Shown: positions 1-7,773 of the stretch, piece by piece | Layout: each line of letters opens with the position of its first letter | Position numbering within the stretch: position 1 is the stretch's first letter | Source of the DNA: FEB-25 sp963822175 | Lineage (GTDB): Bacteria; Chloroflexota; Anaerolineae; Anaerolineales; UBA4823 | Length of the DNA: 64,000 nucleotides | Assembly (NCBI GenBank): GCA_963822175.1 | Contig: CAWGGJ010000003.1 | Coordinates: forward strand, 1-64,000 | Direction of reading: 5' to 3' | Translations under genes and position numbers: made by a program | The notes under the pieces: generated by a model | Databases searched by the model: none | Seen by the model: the letters and a program-made list of their open reading frames with translations, nothing else | Told to the model about the DNA's origin: nothing

Positions 1-1
1 C

Positions 2-359
2 GGAGCTGATACCTTCAGGGATAATCTCATGGGCTATATTTTTGAAAGTGAGCTGGATGTGATGCTTGCCTGGCAAACCGGGTTGAAGGTTGGCTACGCA
101 TCTATTCCGGGAAGGTGGGATCCTGAAGCTGGGGTTAGGTTTGCAGATTTAATAGTGGAAGATATCCTGGTAGCACCGGAAGAATGATACTGAAGGTGAT
201 GATGCAGCTGCAAAGCTATGCACCCAATCTTCGCATATCAGGCTAGCTGATCATGTTCCAACGGGTAAGGACTTGACAGAATATTACCAAGCTGGTGGTG
301 ATATTCTACAGTGGTTGCTTGACCAGCTGGAGCATATACCATGCCGTCAGAGTTGCTGA
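2..359 (+). pseudogene. Toprim-type primase fragment, frameshifted, 5' end outside window
   Basis: The window opens inside this gene. Codons from position 2 stay open to a TGA at 185-187, and the +1 frame continues from 186 to a TGA at 357-359. Joined, they read as the C-terminal part of a Toprim domain: an ESELD acidic motif, an LVAP-DTEGDD stretch resembling the second acidic Toprim motif, and TGKDLTEYYQAGGD, a run common in plasmid and phage primases. Family knowledge: such proteins prime or unwind DNA at the element's origin. The end overlaps the ATG at 341 of the next broken gene, as in a primase-helicase pair. The frame break near 185 suggests decay or a sequence error. The identification is by motif reading only, so the family is likely but the exact class is open. 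Confidence 0.55.
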
Positions 360-1367
360 TTGACATCGCCGGCAAATCTGAAAAGCCGCCAAGATATATT
401 ATCAGGGATGCAAAATACATCCTTACACCTCGTCCACCGATAGAATCAATGATCGAGGGGATCCTCACAAGGGGTAGTGTAAATGTGCTGGTCGGGAAAT
501 TTGGTTCCAAGAAAACGTGGTCAGCCATCAGTGCCGGGGCCTGCGTGGCTCTGTAAAAAGCATGGTTGGGTCATCCAGTCAAAACAAGGAAATGTGTTGA
601 TAATCGATGAGGAATCCGGCAATGAACGGTTATCACGACGGTTGGCGATGGCGATCCGGGGGGAATTGGCAGATGATTTAATCCCAATTTATTACATAAG
701 TTTAGCCCAATTCAACTTATTCAAAGAACCGGGTGAACGGACCTGAGATGATTAGGGCTATCCGTGATGTGGATGCAAAGCTAGTCATTATTGATGCGCT
801 GGCTGACGTCATGGCTGGAGGGGATGAAAATAGCGTAAAAGATACCCAGCCAGTTTTCATGCAGCTCCGTAAGATCGCAGAGGAGACCGGCGCAGCAATC
901 CTGGTGATCCACCATGTCAATAAAATGGGTGATTATAGAGGGTCGACTGCCATCCCCGGGTACAGATAACATGGTCCTAGTCGAATTAGCGGATAATAGT
1001 AATTTCATAAAATTCAAGAGCATAAAGGTCAGAGATGGCTCACCATTTTACTTCACAGCTGAAGCGCATTGGACGGAAGACCAATTTTATTTTATCAATA
1101 ACTGATTTCGACGATAAACCAGGACAAACTGCACTCGGAAAGCCGCACCGATATGTCCTGCGCTATCTCTCTACTCATAACGGAGAAGCGCTTCTCTGCG
1201 ATATTAAAGATCATGCCGATACCTGCTCGCCGGTTGGAGCAAGGGATGCCACTTATAACCTGGTAGAACAGGGGTTTGTATTTCGATCCGACGATGGATG
1301 CCAAGGGACAAAGGCCGCGTTCAAGCTGACAGAAAAAGGTCAGAAGTGGGTAGAGGCAAACCAATGA
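341..1367 (+). pseudogene. RecA-like (AAA_25/RepA-type) replication ATPase, broken by about four frameshifts
   Basis: Pieces of one protein follow each other in different frames: 341-~550, ~550-~730, ~730-~960, ~960-~1100 and ~1095-1367. In order they give a Walker A variant (VGKFGSKKTW, with KKT in place of GKT, as in many phage ATPases of this type), a Walker B-like VLIIDEESG, a second LVIIDALADV strand, AAILVIHHVNK, the YRGSTAIPG element and a final winged-helix-like region (HRYVLRYLSTHNGE to the end). This order is that of RepA-like hexameric helicases and AAA_25 proteins used by mobile elements for replication. It overlaps the primase remnant upstream and, by ATGA at 1364-1367, the HDDWC gene downstream, so the three were once one operon. 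Four shifts in about 1 kb make real decay more likely than chance sequencing errors, although errors cannot be excluded. Confidence 0.65.
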
Positions 1368-1519
1368 CCAGGAAACATAATTATAAAAAGAAGATCCAAG
1401 AACTGGTTGAAAAGAATATGCTGCCTTCCACTCCAGGAGTGTATATTCTTCACATCTATCATGATGACTGGTGCAATTTTCTAAAAAGGGGGCGAATGCA
1501 ATTGCAATCCCACCCTTAG
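1364..1519 (+). pseudogene. small HDDWC-motif mobile-element protein, frameshifted
   Basis: The start codon overlaps the stop of the ATPase remnant (ATGA). The product is a basic N-terminus (MTRKHNYKKK), a PGVYILHIYHDDWC segment with the motif at residues 33-37, and then a frame break. A run of five A and five G lies at 1483-1492; reading on in the next frame yields GGECNCNP, which fits naturally after the HDDWC motif and would give a Cys-rich, possibly metal-binding end. As written, the frame stops at 1519; the shifted frame stays open to 1751. I recognise the HDDWC...GG.C.C.P layout as recurring in short proteins of phage-like elements, but know no function. It could be a zinc-binding accessory protein. 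Confidence 0.4.
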
Positions 1520-1565
1520 CGTCGAGAAAGATGATCAGAAAGGCAAGGATCCAGCAATGACGAAA

Positions 1566-1647
1566 AGTTGTAGTCAACTTGAAGTTTTAATATCGTCACT
1601 ACATGTTTATAGTTGTAGTCCCGCAGGGGGGATATATACCCCTGCGG
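1566..1647. repeat. 10-bp direct repeat followed by a strong hairpin
   Basis: AGTTGTAGTC occurs at 1566-1575 and again at 1611-1620. Directly after the second copy, 1621-1629 pairs with 1639-1647 (CCGCAGGGG / CCCCTGCGG) around a 9-base loop. It lies between the HDDWC gene and the first nuclease gene. Only a few T residues follow (AACTTTT), so it may be a weak terminator, an operator or part of an origin; nothing in the sequence decides between these. Confidence 0.4.
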
Positions 1648-1743
1648 ATAGAACTTTTAACGATAACTTTTTTCCTTTTGCTGGAGGGATATTAAACATT
1701 TACCCGCCCGCCAAGCTATACCGTGTGCTAGAGAGGAGACTTT

Positions 1744-2034
1744 GTGGTTAGAAGAACTGATTCCAACCAGCGAGAGATCATCAATGCATTGCGGGCGATA
1801 GGTTGCAGCGTTCAGGATTTGAGCCAGGTAGGTAAAGGCACGCCCGATATTATCTGTGGATTTAGAGGAAAAAATTTCTTGCTTGAAATTAAAAACGCAG
1901 CTGAAATAGTACCTCAGTTTACTCCATGTGAGCAACAGTGGATCAGAGATTGGCTAGGCCAAGTTGGTGTAATACACCTTGGTGCATTCAAGCATTATTT
2001 TCTTCTATCCGGTGCCATTTCGAGCCAAATATGA
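1744..2034 (+). CDS. PD-(D/E)xK (VRR-NUC-like) nuclease, copy 1
   Basis: This 96-residue protein starts at GTG 1744, nine bases after a GAGAGGAG ribosome site. It contains GKGTPDIICG (Asp35) and FLLEIK (Glu48, Lys50), which form the D...ExK active-site pattern of small restriction-like nucleases such as VRR-NUC and Holliday-junction resolvases, and a later PCEQQWIRDW segment. It begins with RRTDSNQREII, a start shared with its neighbour. Family knowledge: such stand-alone nucleases accompany replication modules of phages and integrative elements. Its stop overlaps the start of copy 2 by four bases (ATGA), so the two are translationally coupled. Substrate is unknown. The complete catalytic motif argues for function although the genes upstream are broken. 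Confidence 0.65.
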   Translation: MVRRTDSNQREIINALRAIGCSVQDLSQVGKGTPDIICGFRGKNFLLEIKNAAEIVPQFTPCEQQWIRDWLGQVGVIHLGAFKHYFLLSGAISSQI

Positions 2035-2318
2035 ACAAAATGAACAGCAGGACTGATGCAAATCAATCAAGAATCATAGCAGCTTTACGATCAGCAGGAG
2101 CGACAGTCACAGTTTTATCTGAGGTTGGCTCCGGCTGCCCGGATATCATCGCCGGCTGGCATGGCTATAACTATTTTTTTGAAATCAAAAATTTGACAGG
2201 CCGCGGTAATCGATTGACTGAAGCACAGACTAAATGGATCAATGGGTGGGCTGGCCAGGTCGCAGTTGTTTATAACGAGCAGGATGCATTGGCAGTCCTG
2301 TATGGGAATTACGAATGA
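2031..2318 (+). CDS. PD-(D/E)xK (VRR-NUC-like) nuclease, copy 2
   Basis: This is a 95-residue paralog of the preceding gene. The two share the N-terminal R-T-D-x-N-Q block, a VGxGxPDII segment (here Asp38) and an FEIK/LEIK motif (Glu51, Lys53), followed by a Trp-rich GWAGQVAVVY end that lines up with WLGQVGVIHL of copy 1. The start ATG at 2031 lies inside the stop of copy 1. Only about a third to a half of the positions look identical by eye, so the duplication is old or the two copies were acquired separately. Together they could act as a heterodimer, or on different DNA structures; this is inference. No other domain is visible. Confidence 0.65.
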   Translation: MNKMNSRTDANQSRIIAALRSAGATVTVLSEVGSGCPDIIAGWHGYNYFFEIKNLTGRGNRLTEAQTKWINGWAGQVAVVYNEQDALAVLYGNYE

Positions 2319-2722
2319 AAGGGGTATGGGGCAATAAAGTTTTCGATCGGGGATCGACCAAGCGGGCGGGGTGATTCGCACGAAATTTTTTCGTTTTTTG
2401 AAGATTTTGGTTTTTTAGGATTTAGGAGGCATTTTATGATAATCGTTGATGCAATACATGACTGCTTGGAAAGAGAAGATGCGGTAGACCGAATTTTGAG
2501 AATAATTCTCTGCATCAATTGATACGAATTAGCTATAGATTGCATGCCAATTGTGCCCAACCAGATCTTGCTCTTCACCAATCAATTTCCAGATTTGGGT
2601 ATGGCTCTCTGGCGAATGAGCAGGGATTGACTGGCTAAGAATAATTTCCACATCGTAAACATCAGAGCCTTTTGATAAGAATATATAAGACCATATTAAG
2701 TAATAAGAAAGAGGTGCTAAAA
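2319..2722. other. gap with a tiny ORF and a short palindrome
   Basis: About 400 bases separate the nuclease pair from the excisionase-like gene. A short inverted repeat CGATC-GGG-GATCG lies near 2344-2356, followed by T-rich sequence (TTTTTTCGTTTTTTG) that could end transcription of the nuclease genes. A 28-codon ORF with a good ribosome site follows (listed separately). I see no RNA gene or other coding sequence here; it may contain remnants of lost element genes. Confidence 0.35.
2436..2522 (+). CDS. possible 28-residue ORF, perhaps a truncated element gene
   Basis: ATG at 2436 follows TTTAGGAGGCATTTT, a strong ribosome binding site at good spacing, and reads MIIVDAIHDCLEREDAVDRI and a short hydrophobic end before TGA at 2520-2522. 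The composition is protein-like (amphipathic helix). A ribosome site this clear argues that something is or was translated here. It may be the N-terminus of a longer element gene cut short by mutation. No family is recognised. Confidence 0.3.
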   Translation: MIIVDAIHDCLEREDAVDRILRIILCIN

Positions 2723-2944
2723 ATGGAAAACAATCAACAGTTTGGTCAGTCAGAAAATCTTCCTCAACCTTTGCTGGATGTAAGGGAGGTTGCACACATA
2801 TTACATATCTCCCGCAGCCATTGCTATTTTTTGATGCAGCGAGGGTTTATTCCAACTATTAGGCTTGGGAAAAGCCGGAGGGTTCAACTTCAAGATCTTC
2901 AAGATTATATTTCACGCAATAGATTTTCTTCGAATAATAACTAG
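2723..2944 (+). CDS. excisionase-like helix-turn-helix DNA-binding protein
   Basis: This 73-residue protein starts at ATG 2723 after an AGAGGTG ribosome site. It has the DNA-binding excisionase fold signature: LLDVREVAHILHISRSHCYFLMQRGFIP (residues about 17-44), a helix-turn-helix of the MerR/excisionase type, then IRLGKSRRVQLQDLQDYI, the wing and basic segment that contact DNA. Family knowledge: such proteins bend DNA at att sites and direct the integrase to excision, or act as small repressors. Its place just upstream of the integrase on the same strand fits an xis-int pair. Complete, with no sign of decay. It could equally be a plain element regulator. Confidence 0.75.
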   Translation: MENNQQFGQSENLPQPLLDVREVAHILHISRSHCYFLMQRGFIPTIRLGKSRRVQLQDLQDYISRNRFSSNNN

Positions 2945-3115
2945 CTATTCAAGTTGTGGTTTTTATGAATAGAGCTATTACTTCCTCGTACGCTCTGTCC
3001 AGGGTTTCCGATGCAGAGTTAAAATAGGTAGGTACTTTTGCACCTTAACAACCTACAGGACAGGGTTTATGGGTCTGCATTTCCTTATACTCTTTTTCAA
3101 TTAGGAGCAAAGGAA

Positions 3116-4270
3116 ATGCCTAAAAAGCGAGGAAATAACGAAGGCTCAGTTTTTAGATTATCTAGCGGTCGATGGTGTGGACAAGTTTCACATGAAGGGC
3201 ACCGACAGAGCAAATCATTCATCACTCAGCGAGAATGCATCGATTGGGTAAGGCAGAGCCGAAACCAGATCGGAGATGGAATGAGTTATGCCAGCACCCA
3301 GGTTACTCTTGGTGAATATCTGGATGGCTGGCTTACAGTTAAAAAAGCTAAGAGGCGATACGCGACCTGGGTTCATTACGATTGGTTAGCTCGCGGATAC
3401 ATCATTCCGGTACTCGGGAATATCAAGCTGAAGGACCTTCGGGCAATCCATATCCAAGAACTATATACTAACCTTCTGAAATCTGGCATCGGGATACCAA
3501 CAGTTCGTAAAATCCATGCTGTTATGAATTCCGCTCTAAATCAGGCTGTCAAGAAGGATGTGATTATGGGGAATCCAGTCAAGAAAGTAGATCCTCCTGA
3601 AAAACCTGAGAAAGAAATGGTGATCCTTTCGGAAATCCAGATAAGCCAGCTCTTGGTAGCAGCTAAAAATCACAGGTTGGAAGCCCTCTTCCATTTGGCA
3701 ATTAGCACCGGGATGCGTGAGTCGGAATTACTTGGCTTGCAATGGAAGGATCTCGATTGGATCAAACAAATAGTGAAGGTTGAACGACAGCTTGAACGAC
3801 CTCATGGAGATGGAATCCATTTTACCCCGCCGAAGACAAAAAAAGGTAGACGATCGATAAAACTTGGCAGCAAATCGATCGAAGTGCTTCGAAATCATTA
3901 CGACCACCAACAAATGGAGCGGATCACTGCTGGTGATGCCTGGAAAGAATACGACCTGATCTTTTCAACTCGTGTCGGCACACCCATCCACCAACGTGAT
4001 CTTATGCGGAGCTTCACGTTACTTCTCCAAGAAGCTGGGTTACCTCATTTCCGGTTTCATGCTCTTCGGCATACGGCAGCTAGCCTGTTGTTGAATTACA
4101 ACATTCCTCTCATCGTAGTATCAGGCCGGCTTGGGCATGCGAGAGCATCTATAACGAGTGATGTATATGGTCACCTTATACCTAACATGCAGGATGAGGC
4201 AGCTCAGTTGATCGATGACTTGATAACACCGACCGCGGTAATGATAGATGATCCAGTTTTAGTAAAGTAA
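3116..4270 (+). CDS. tyrosine-family site-specific integrase
   Basis: This 384-residue recombinase starts at ATG 3116, chosen because AGGAG lies eight bases upstream and because the product begins MPKKRGNNEGSVFRL, the usual AP2-like arm-binding start of phage integrases. A SAM-like core-binding domain (about residues 60-160) precedes the catalytic domain, which has Arg201 (TGMRESELLGLQW), His315-x-x-Arg318 (HALRH), His341 (LGHA) and the nucleophile Tyr351 (SDVYGHL). All key residues are present, so the enzyme should be active. It inserts or removes the element by recombining att sites. It is the last gene before a tRNA-Ala gene whose 3' end faces it, the classic position for an element integrated into a tRNA. 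An intact integrase next to broken replication genes suggests an immobilised or helper-dependent element. Confidence 0.9.
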   Translation: MPKKRGNNEGSVFRLSSGRWCGQVSHEGHRQSKSFITQRECIDWVRQSRNQIGDGMSYASTQVTLGEYLDGWLTVKKAKRRYATWVHYDWLARGYIIPVLGNIKLKDLRAIHIQELYTNLLKSGIGIPTVRKIHAVMNSALNQAVKKDVIMGNPVKKVDPPEKPEKEMVILSEIQISQLLVAAKNHRLEALFHLAISTGMRESELLGLQWKDLDWIKQIVKVERQLERPHGDGIHFTPPKTKKGRRSIKLGSKSIEVLRNHYDHQQMERITAGDAWKEYDLIFSTRVGTPIHQRDLMRSFTLLLQEAGLPHFRFHALRHTAASLLLNYNIPLIVVSGRLGHARASITSDVYGHLIPNMQDEAAQLIDDLITPTAVMIDDPVLVK

Positions 4271-4284
4271 ATCTATCAGCTCGA

Positions 4285-4311
4285 TTGCAAACGGTTGCAA
4301 ACGGTTGCAAA
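4285..4311. repeat. tandem 10-bp repeats downstream of the integrase
   Basis: TTGCAAACGG occurs at 4285-4294 and 4295-4304 and is followed by a partial third copy (TTGCAAAT) at 4305. The 10-base period places the copies on the same face of the helix. They lie between the integrase stop and the tRNA 3' end, where arm-type integrase or excisionase binding sites would be expected. The function is inferred from position. Confidence 0.5.
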
Positions 4312-4371
4312 TAATTAGAACAGATTTTCCAAAAACAAAACCCATACCCCCATATGTAGGCAATAAATAAC

Positions 4372-4397
4372 AATTACCCCCACCTGTGGGGGTAATT
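4372..4397 (-). terminator. perfect palindrome between integrase and tRNA
   Basis: AATTACCCCCAC at 4372-4383 is the exact reverse complement of GTGGGGGTAATT at 4386-4397, giving an almost loopless 12-bp stem. Read on the minus strand it starts four bases after the tRNA 3' end and is followed by GTTATTTATT, a weak U-rich tail, so it probably ends the tRNA transcript. It may also be part of the attachment region; a similar imperfect element (ACCCCCATATGTAGG) lies just before it near 4345. Confidence 0.5.
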
Positions 4398-4400
4398 TAG

Positions 4401-4473
4401 TGGACCTGGCGGGATTCGAACCCGCGGCCTCTTCAGTGCGATTGAAGCGCGCTCCCAACTGCGCTACAGGCCC
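4401..4473 (-). tRNA. tRNA-Ala, anticodon CGC
   Basis: A complete 73-base tRNA on the minus strand. Acceptor arms GGGCCTG and CAGGTCC pair with a G3-U70 wobble, the identity mark of alanine tRNAs. The D stem is GCGC/GCGC, the anticodon stem CTTCA/TGAAG encloses ATCGCAC (anticodon CGC, codon GCG), and the T arm is GCGGG-TTCGAAT-CCCGC. The discriminator base is A; CCA is not encoded. A consensus promoter lies upstream. Its 3' end faces the integrase, so it is the likely integration target. Confidence 0.95.
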
Positions 4474-4490
4474 TGGTTAAAAGTAGCAAA

Positions 4491-4519
4491 ATTGTATCTT
4501 AGGGGAACTGCACTGTCAA
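4491..4519 (-). promoter_or_regulatory. sigma-70 type promoter of the tRNA-Ala gene
   Basis: On the minus strand TTGACA (4514-4519) and TACAAT (4491-4496) are separated by 17 bases, close to the ideal housekeeping consensus. The -10 box is 18 bases from the tRNA 5' end at 4473. Confidence 0.8.
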
Positions 4520-4632
4520 GAACATAGCATAAGCCTATGACGGTGATAATTATATTAAAAATATTTCTAAATTAAACTCCTGCTCTGTTACCAATCAGGC
4601 TATAATTCATTAATTCCACTCAGGGAGATACA

Positions 4633-5772
4633 ATGAAATCAAATTTGAACCAACCATCAAATGTGCCCCAAGTAAACCGCCAGATTAAATTAAATACGAT
4701 TCTTCATACCCATGGATTAGACAGTTTAATATTAAACGCTGGACCCAGCCTCACCTTCTTGACGGGACTTCATTTTCATTTATCTGAGCGACCAGTTTTG
4801 GTATTTTTTACTCTGGATAGAACACCGATGATAGTGTTACCAGAATTAGAGAAGGAAAAAATTAGAAATTTACCCTTCGAGATTGAATTGTTCCTGTATG
4901 GAGAGGATCCACAACAGTGGAATGATGTATTCCTGCAAGCAGGTCAAAAAGCAAATCTGGTAGGAAAGCGAAATGGTGTGGAGCCAAGGCAGCTGAGATT
5001 ATTGGAATTAAATCTGTTACTTAATGCTGCATCAATTCGTGATTTTGTCCCCGCAGATGAGACTATTTCCAGGTTGAGGATTACAAAAGATGAAAGTGAG
5101 CTTGCTTGTATGCATAGAGCAGCTAAAATTGCTGAGCAAGCCCTGATTGCCACCTTGCCATTGATCAAAGTTGGTCTATCCGAAAGGGAGCTGGCATCCG
5201 AGTTAACCATGCAGCTATTCATGGCAGGTTGTGATCCACAAGTGCCGTTTTCACCAATTGTCTCTGCAGGAGTTAATTCAGCTAATCCGCATGCCACACC
5301 ATCTGATCGAATGCTTACAGTGGGTGATTTGTTGGTCATCGATTGGGGTGCAAGCTTTGAGGGATATTTTTCAGATATTACCCGTACATTCGCAATCGGA
5401 AACATTGACCCTGAATATGCTCAAATCGCTAAAATTGTGCTGGAAGCTAACACAGCAGCAAGAAATATCGCCAGACCAGGCTTACCGATCGAGAATATTG
5501 ATCGAGCTGCCCGTTCAGTGATCGAATCCGCAGGCTATGGAAAATACTTTACCCACCGGACTGGACATGGTTTAGGAGTAGAAGGACATGAAGAACCGTA
5601 CATCCGTCCGGGAAACACTGCTTTGCTTGAACCAGGAATGACCTTTACCATTGAGCCGGGGATTTATCTACCTGATCGAAACGGGGTTCGAATTGAAGAT
5701 GATGTGGTAATAACTGATTCCGGTGTTGAATGCCTTACCAACCTGCCAAGGGAACTCATCCGGGTGGTGTAA
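4633..5772 (+). CDS. pepQ: Xaa-Pro aminopeptidase / M24B metallopeptidase
   Basis: This 379-residue cytoplasmic peptidase removes residues next to proline from small peptides. The N-terminal creatinase-like domain (about residues 15-140) is followed by the pita-bread catalytic domain. All five metal ligands of the M24 family are visible: Asp237 and Asp248 (VIDWGASFEGYFSDITRTF), His312 (TGHGLGVEGH), Glu341 (FTIEPGIY) and Glu355 (GVRIEDDVVI). The length is typical of the XPNPEP/PepQ group. Start ATG 4633 follows CAGGGAGATACA, and a TATAAT box lies at 4601-4606. It leads a loose co-directional run with the esterase and MFS genes. The symbol is approximate: PepP-like and prolidase members cannot be told apart by eye. 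Confidence 0.88.
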   Translation: MKSNLNQPSNVPQVNRQIKLNTILHTHGLDSLILNAGPSLTFLTGLHFHLSERPVLVFFTLDRTPMIVLPELEKEKIRNLPFEIELFLYGEDPQQWNDVFLQAGQKANLVGKRNGVEPRQLRLLELNLLLNAASIRDFVPADETISRLRITKDESELACMHRAAKIAEQALIATLPLIKVGLSERELASELTMQLFMAGCDPQVPFSPIVSAGVNSANPHATPSDRMLTVGDLLVIDWGASFEGYFSDITRTFAIGNIDPEYAQIAKIVLEANTAARNIARPGLPIENIDRAARSVIESAGYGKYFTHRTGHGLGVEGHEEPYIRPGNTALLEPGMTFTIEPGIYLPDRNGVRIEDDVVITDSGVECLTNLPRELIRVV

Positions 5773-5818
5773 GTTCATACCCAAGGTGTTCATGGATTAG
5801 GATCTAGGAGGTAATCTT

Positions 5819-6580
5819 ATGATCATTTCCACAGCTGAGCCATTCTATTTTCCTGGAAATAAAACAGGTTGTTTATTAGTCCATGGATTTACAGGTTCTC
5901 CCAAGGAAATGCGCTGGATGGGTGAATATCTTTTTAATGAAGGTTTTACTGTTTTGGGAATCAGGCTTGCTGGTCACGCGACCCAACCTGAGGACATGAT
6001 GCGGATGCACTGGCAGGATTGGCTGGCATCTGTTGAGGATGGCTATTATTTATTGAAAGATCAAGTCGACCATATTTTTCTCATCGGTCTTTCCATGGGC
6101 GGAATCCTATCACTCGTATTTGCTTCACGATTTCCTGTGGACGGTGTTGTTGCTATGTCAACTCCTTATGTTCTGCCAGCTGATCCAAGGCTCCGTTTTG
6201 TCAAGATATTTACAGTTTTCATGCCGAAGATGAAAAAAAGTCCTTCAGACCGCCATGACTTTGAGGCATCAAAAAGCCATGTTGAATATCCATATATTCC
6301 CACCAAGGCGATCATCCAGCTTCGAGATTTATTATCCGAGATGCGTGTATCCTTGCCGAAGGTCAGTGTTCCGGTATTATTGATCCACTCTAAACAGGAT
6401 AAAAGTGTTGCCCCCGAAAATGTTGAGAAAATCTACTCGGCTGTTAGCAGCAGGGATAAACAAATTTTCTTTGTGGAAAATAGTGGGCATGATATCCCCC
6501 GTGAACCGGATAGAAACCTGGTCTTTAAAACTACAAGCGAATTTATCAAGCGAGTACAAAATTCAGCTCCAATCAAATGA
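5819..6580 (+). CDS. alpha/beta-hydrolase, carboxylesterase/monoacylglycerol lipase type
   Basis: This 253-residue enzyme resembles the Est30/thermostable carboxylesterase group. LLVHGFTGSPKEM (residues about 19-31) forms the oxyanion-hole loop, GLSMGG at 90-95 carries the nucleophile Ser92, and the remaining triad members fit in IHSKQDKSV (Asp near 194) and NSGHDIPRE (His near 224). There is no signal peptide, so it acts in the cytoplasm on short- to medium-chain esters or monoacylglycerols. The ribosome site TAGGAGG precedes ATG 5819. Its stop overlaps the start of the MFS gene (ATGA), so they are co-translated. The natural substrate is unknown. Confidence 0.85.
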   Translation: MIISTAEPFYFPGNKTGCLLVHGFTGSPKEMRWMGEYLFNEGFTVLGIRLAGHATQPEDMMRMHWQDWLASVEDGYYLLKDQVDHIFLIGLSMGGILSLVFASRFPVDGVVAMSTPYVLPADPRLRFVKIFTVFMPKMKKSPSDRHDFEASKSHVEYPYIPTKAIIQLRDLLSEMRVSLPKVSVPVLLIHSKQDKSVAPENVEKIYSAVSSRDKQIFFVENSGHDIPREPDRNLVFKTTSEFIKRVQNSAPIK

Positions 6581-7701
6581 GCCATGATCTGATCCTGCTT
6601 GGCATCTCTCTCATGACATGGGGTGTCGGTGAGGGAATGTTCTTCATCTTTCAACCTCTATACCTGCAACAGCTTGGAGCAAACCCCGTCGCTATAGGAA
6701 CAATTCTGGGAGTCGCTGGAATTGCCATGGCAGTTGCTCATATTCCAGCTGGTCATCTGGCAGATCGAATTGGCCGAAAACCCCTACTAGTGGCAGCATG
6801 GCTCACAGCGATGCTGGCAACATGGGTGATGGCTTTGGCACCATCCTTACCCCTTTTCGTCCTTGGCATGATGATATATAACCTGACGGCCTTCGTTAGC
6901 TCTCCAATGAATAGTTATATCACAGCAGCACGTGGCAGGTTAAGCGTAGGAAGAGCTATCACGATGGTATCCGCCTTGTATAATACCGGGGCGATACTCG
7001 GACCATGGCTGGGTGGTCAAATTGGCCAACACTATGGATTACGAACAATTTACCTGATTGCCGGATGCACATTTATCATCTCCACTGTCGTCCTTTTGTT
7101 TATCAAGGCACAACCCATCGATATTCACGATCCGGAGACTACTATCCAAAGGAATTTTATCGATAGAAGGTTTATCACCTATCAAGTGGTAATTTTCTTT
7201 GCAGGTTTTGCCATGTATCTGGCACAACCACTTTCCTCAAATTACCTCCAAAATCAACACGATCTTTCATTAGGCGCGATCGGGATCCTGGGTTCAATCT
7301 CAAGTATTGGTATTGTCATTCTTAACCTTACATTAGGTAATCTCAAGGCACATATCGGATATATCCTTGGGCAGGTATGTGTGGGTATTTTTGCCCTGAT
7401 TCTTTGGCAAAGCACAAGTTATTCTTGGTTTTGCATTGCTTATTTCCTGATTGGTGGTTATCGGATAAGCCGATCCCTTGCTACTGCCCAAACCCGAAGT
7501 TTAATCCACCAATCCAGGATGGGATTGGCATATGGGATAACTGAAACCGTTGGAGCAGCGGCCGTCATCCTTGCCTCCCCTTTTGCAGGATACCTCTACC
7601 AGATTGATCCTTCTATGATGTATATCGTTGGATTTTGCTTGATCATCATATCAATTTTCGTCAGCGCAATTTTTATACCTCGCCCAGAGGTAGTTGTCTG
7701 A
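6577..7701 (+). CDS. MFS transporter
   Basis: This 374-residue membrane protein has about 11-12 hydrophobic spans and the major-facilitator loop 2-3 motif (GHLADRIGRKPLLVAAW, residues about 61-77), which is diagnostic of the superfamily. It is short for the family, with little outside the membrane. ATG 6577 overlaps the esterase stop. Substrate cannot be deduced; coupling to an esterase could suggest export or import of a product of that enzyme, but this is only positional inference. No periplasmic domain or drug-specific motif is visible. Confidence 0.85.
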   Translation: MSHDLILLGISLMTWGVGEGMFFIFQPLYLQQLGANPVAIGTILGVAGIAMAVAHIPAGHLADRIGRKPLLVAAWLTAMLATWVMALAPSLPLFVLGMMIYNLTAFVSSPMNSYITAARGRLSVGRAITMVSALYNTGAILGPWLGGQIGQHYGLRTIYLIAGCTFIISTVVLLFIKAQPIDIHDPETTIQRNFIDRRFITYQVVIFFAGFAMYLAQPLSSNYLQNQHDLSLGAIGILGSISSIGIVILNLTLGNLKAHIGYILGQVCVGIFALILWQSTSYSWFCIAYFLIGGYRISRSLATAQTRSLIHQSRMGLAYGITETVGAAAVILASPFAGYLYQIDPSMMYIVGFCLIIISIFVSAIFIPRPEVVV

Positions 7702-7773
7702 TTCTTCAATTCAATCTACAATCAATCAACAATATTTTTTCATAACTTCATTCACTAATAAGGAGGAAATATA

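Noticed and set aside
1095..1577. 160-codon minus-strand frame across the ATPase remnant
   Set aside because: The plus-strand pieces match a replication ATPase and an HDDWC protein; the minus frame has odd composition and no motif.
4285..4311. Short tandem repeats as a CRISPR array
   Set aside because: Only two and a half 10-base units without spacers; no cas genes nearby.
4944..5405. 153-codon minus-strand frame inside the aminopeptidase gene
   Set aside because: Opposite a complete M24 enzyme with all metal ligands; shadow frame.
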